DNA of 64,000 nt, taken from assembly GCF_023656565.1 (NCBI RefSeq), contig NZ_JAMOKG010000002.1, forward strand, positions 1,060,030 to 1,124,029, given 5' to 3'. Shown here one piece after another: positions 61,623 through 64,000 of the stretch (positions are counted from its first letter, which is position 1; each line of letters starts with the position of its first letter). Source of the DNA: Flavobacterium tyrosinilyticum. Its GTDB lineage: Bacteria > Bacteroidota > Bacteroidia > Flavobacteriales > Flavobacteriaceae. The notes below the pieces were generated by a model, which was not told the DNA's origin, ran no database searches, and saw nothing but the letters and a program-made list of their open reading frames with translations. The translations under genes were made by a program, and so were the position numbers.

Positions 61623-62339
61623 TTAGTTTGTTCCAGCAGCAACTTTATCCACTAAAAACAATAATTCGCCCGAAACTGGTTTAATCAATTGCATTGGATA
61701 TAATGTCGGATTGTATTCGCCAGTTGTCACTTCTTTCAAAGCGTTGATTTTCTTTTCTCCAAAAGCCACCACTACGATTTTCTCTGCTTTGTTAATTAAC
61801 GGAGCTGTAAGCGTGATGCGATACATTTTTTGAGGAGCCAAATAATAAGCATCAACCCATTTGGTTTGCTCTTTTAGAACCGCTTCACCTGGGAAAAGAG
61901 AAGCCGTGTGTCCGTCATCGCCCATACCTAAAAGAATCAAGTCAAATTTACCTTCTTCGCCCAAAACTTTTCTGATAGATTTTTCATATTCAGCTGCATA
62001 TTCTTCTGGCGTAACTCCGTCTTTGTACATTTCAAAAATGTTTTCTTGCGGAATAGGAACGTGGCTCAATAGGGTCGAATAAGACATTTTTGCATTGCTC
62101 AAATCATCATTAAGCGGAACCCATCTTTCATCACCCCAAAAAATATAAACTTTACTCCAGTCTATTTTGCTTTTGTAGGCATCAGAAGCTAATAATTTGT
62201 AAATCCCAGCAGGAGAAGAACCTCCTGTAAGTACAGCTGTAAATTGGCCTTTTGCTGCAATCGCTTTTTGAGCTGATTCTACAAAAAGATCTGCAGCTGC
62301 AGTATTAATTTCTTCTGTATTATTGTGTATCTGTATCAT
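61623..62339 (-). CDS. pgl: 6-phosphogluconolactonase
   Basis: The 238-residue enzyme hydrolyses 6-phosphogluconolactone to 6-phosphogluconate, the second step of the oxidative pentose-phosphate path. Family motifs are clear: VLTGGSSPAGIYKLL, IFWGDERWVPL and ILLGMGDDGHTASLFPG. It overlaps the end of zwf by 20 bp, so the two are translationally coupled, and a terminator follows. Confidence 0.95.
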   Translation of the reverse strand: MIQIHNNTEEINTAAADLFVESAQKAIAAKGQFTAVLTGGSSPAGIYKLLASDAYKSKIDWSKVYIFWGDERWVPLNDDLSNAKMSYSTLLSHVPIPQENIFEMYKDGVTPEEYAAEYEKSIRKVLGEEGKFDLILLGMGDDGHTASLFPGEAVLKEQTKWVDAYYLAPQKMYRITLTAPLINKAEKIVVVAFGEKKINALKEVTTGEYNPTLYPMQLIKPVSGELLFLVDKVAAGTN

Positions 62340-63852
62340 TTAAAACTTCTTCTTTTGTTTGTGTATTCGGAATCCATTTGTGGCCTTGACGCGCTAACAA
62401 TTCATCAGCTTCTTCAGGTCCCCAGCTTCCTGCTTTGTAATTTGGGAAATTCTTTGGAGGCGTTGTTTTCCAAACTTGCTGAATTGTTTCAATTGCATCC
62501 CAAGCTTCTTCCACCTGATCCCAACGCATAAATAGAGTAGGATCTCCCAATAATGCATCTGCAATTAGGGTTTCATAAGCTTCTGGTGACATTGTAGAAC
62601 AAGAAAAATAATCAAAAACCATTTCTGCAGGTCTTAAAGACATCGATAAACCTGGTTTTTTGGTCATAAACTGTAGTTTAATGTCCATTGAAGGTTGAAT
62701 GTTGATAATCAATCGGTTTGGTGTCATGCCTTCTTTTCCGTATGAGAATGAAGAATGTGGCACTGGTTTAAACTGAATAATAATCGAAGATTGTTTTTCT
62801 TCCATTCTTTTTCCTGAACGCAAGTAGAACGGAATTCCCTGCCATCTCCAGTTGTCCAAATAGATTTTCATTGCTACATAAGTTTCTGTATTAGAATCTG
62901 GCGCAATGCCTTTATCCTGACGGTAACCCGGAACAGGAACTCCTTTTATTTCTCCAGCATCATATTGGCCTCTTACAATATAATGATCGACTTCTTCTGG
63001 TTTAATACGGCGAATTGACTTTAAAACATCTGCTTTTCGATTACGAATGTCATCAGCATTTAAAGAAGCAGGAGCCTCCATAGCCGTCATACATAGAATC
63101 TGAAACAAGTGGTTCTGAATCATGTCTTTCAATGCACCAACACCTTCATAGAATCCGCCGCGTTCTTCAACGCCGACTTCTTCTGCAACGGTAATTTGCA
63201 CGAAATCAATAAAATTACGACTCCATAAAGGTTCGAACATTGAGTTTCCAAAACGGAAAGCCAAAATATTTTGAACCGTTTCTTTTCCTAAATAGTGGTC
63301 GATTCTGTAAATCTGCTCTTCTTTGAAAGTCTGTGAAAGCATTTCATTCAATTCAATTGCAGAGGCTTTATCGTAGCCAAAAGGTTTTTCGATAATAATA
63401 CGATCTTGTTTCGGATTTGCAGCAAGTCCAATTTTCTTGATATTGTTTGAAATCGTTGAAATGAAAGAAGGCGTAATCGAAAGATAGAAAAGACGATTAG
63501 CGCGTTCGCCAAAAGCAAGGTCAAAATCGTTTATTTTTTCGTTTAGTCCAAAGTATGATTCTTCTTTATCGATATCAAGACTGTGGTAAGAGATATGCGA
63601 AAGAAACTTTTCTGTTTCTGGATCATCAACTCCTTTTCTTCTTGAGAACAGATTTAGATTTTCTGCTACATAAGCGCGAAAATCTTCATTGGTTTTTTCA
63701 GCTCTACCAAGAGCAATAATCTGAAACTGTTCAGACATGCGTCCGTCAAGGTACAGATTTTGGAAAGCGGGGAAGAGCTTTCTCTTTGCTAGATCTCCAG
63801 TTCCGCCAAAAATAACAATGATGGTTGGATTCTTTAGTTTATTTTTAGTCAT
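62320..63852 (-). CDS. zwf: Glucose-6-phosphate 1-dehydrogenase
   Basis: At 510 residues it is full length. The cofactor loop IVIFGGTGDLAKRKL near the start and the active-site motif RIDHYLGKETVQN (catalytic His in DHYLGKE) are present, as are the substrate lysine region IIEKPFGYDK and YLRSGKRM. It oxidises glucose-6-phosphate with NADP+ and supplies NADPH. It lies between gnd and pgl, the usual order in Flavobacterium. Confidence 0.96.
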   Translation of the reverse strand: MTKNKLKNPTIIVIFGGTGDLAKRKLFPAFQNLYLDGRMSEQFQIIALGRAEKTNEDFRAYVAENLNLFSRRKGVDDPETEKFLSHISYHSLDIDKEESYFGLNEKINDFDLAFGERANRLFYLSITPSFISTISNNIKKIGLAANPKQDRIIIEKPFGYDKASAIELNEMLSQTFKEEQIYRIDHYLGKETVQNILAFRFGNSMFEPLWSRNFIDFVQITVAEEVGVEERGGFYEGVGALKDMIQNHLFQILCMTAMEAPASLNADDIRNRKADVLKSIRRIKPEEVDHYIVRGQYDAGEIKGVPVPGYRQDKGIAPDSNTETYVAMKIYLDNWRWQGIPFYLRSGKRMEEKQSSIIIQFKPVPHSSFSYGKEGMTPNRLIINIQPSMDIKLQFMTKKPGLSMSLRPAEMVFDYFSCSTMSPEAYETLIADALLGDPTLFMRWDQVEEAWDAIETIQQVWKTTPPKNFPNYKAGSWGPEEADELLARQGHKWIPNTQTKEEVLNDTDTQ

Positions 63853-63879
63853 TGTGTGTAGTTGTGTTGCTTTAATTGT

Positions 63880-64000
63880 TTATTCAGCCCATTGTGTATG
63901 GAAAACGCCTTCTTTATCGATACGCTCGTAAGTATGCGCTCCAAAATAATCACGCTGTGCCTGAATTAAATTAGTTGGAAGATTAGCAGATCTATAAGCA
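63880..64000 (-). CDS. gnd: 6-phosphogluconate dehydrogenase, C-terminal end (rest beyond window)
   Basis: The minus strand from the right edge reads [20 protein letters not shown], then [19 protein letters not shown] and a stop. This is the characteristic end of 6-phosphogluconate dehydrogenase ([12 protein letters not shown] near the terminus). Only 39 codons and the stop are inside the window. The zwf start is 27 bp downstream of the stop, completing a gnd-zwf-pgl operon for NADPH and ribulose-5-phosphate. Confidence 0.92.
   Translation of the reverse strand, partial: AYRSANLPTNLIQAQRDYFGAHTYERIDKEGVFHTQWAE

Overview
The window looks like a chromosomal piece of a Flavobacterium or close relative (Bacteroidota). 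It is AT-rich, most genes lack a Shine-Dalgarno sequence, two exported proteins end in type IX secretion (T9SS) C-terminal sorting domains, some upstream regions carry the Bacteroidota -7 motif TAnnTTTG, and it is sprinkled with long imperfect palindromes of the TTTCACGCAGATTT...AAATCTGCGTGAAA type. I saw no tRNA, rRNA, CRISPR array, complete insertion sequence or prophage.

Layout. 1-5.5 kb: end of a T9SS-exported propeller protein, an NAD(P)-binding protein, a leucine-rich-repeat protein and a CPA2 cation/proton antiporter. 5.7-15.3 kb: a signalling and polysaccharide block made of a GAF hybrid histidine kinase with REC and HPt, a single-domain receiver, a TPR plus beta-barrel YaiO-like outer-membrane protein, a HEAT-repeat membrane protein, a processive family-2 glycosyltransferase, a LuxR-type response regulator and a convergent propeller sensor kinase. 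15.4-19.2 kb: small metabolic and regulatory genes, including an Lrp/AsnC regulator split by a frameshift in a run of seven A, divergent from an EamA transporter, and an AraC regulator beside a DUF417 (RclC-like) membrane protein. 19.4-30.5 kb: three tandem paralogous MacB/FtsX-type permeases with one ATPase, divergent from a sigma-54 activator and its histidine kinase. A TGTCCA-N4-TGGACA palindrome and a partial -24/-12 element lie in the shared promoter region. 30.6-33.5 kb: heme oxygenase and bacteriophytochrome, a complete biliverdin-making and light-sensing pair. 33.5-44.1 kb: transporters, acetyltransferases, LysR and Crp regulators, and an RND tripartite efflux operon, with several repeat families between genes.

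The most unusual part is 45.4-59.2 kb. Eight close-packed genes read the same way. Five encode exported fibre-like proteins with GNVGIGT-type repeats and a shared C-terminal coiled-coil module. A small T9SS-sorted protein with a YD-like motif follows. Then comes a 2166-residue SpvB/FG-GAP/RHS protein with a GIY-YIG-nuclease-like C-terminal tip, and finally a probable immunity gene. Behind the terminator lie a decayed second RHS tip, its probable immunity gene and a broken copy of the same terminator sequence. I read this as a polymorphic toxin locus with a displaced spare cassette. The conserved exported fibre genes upstream may form the display or delivery structure; that role is inference.

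The right end (59.5-64 kb) has a TPR lipoprotein and the oxidative pentose-phosphate genes gnd-zwf-pgl on the minus strand.
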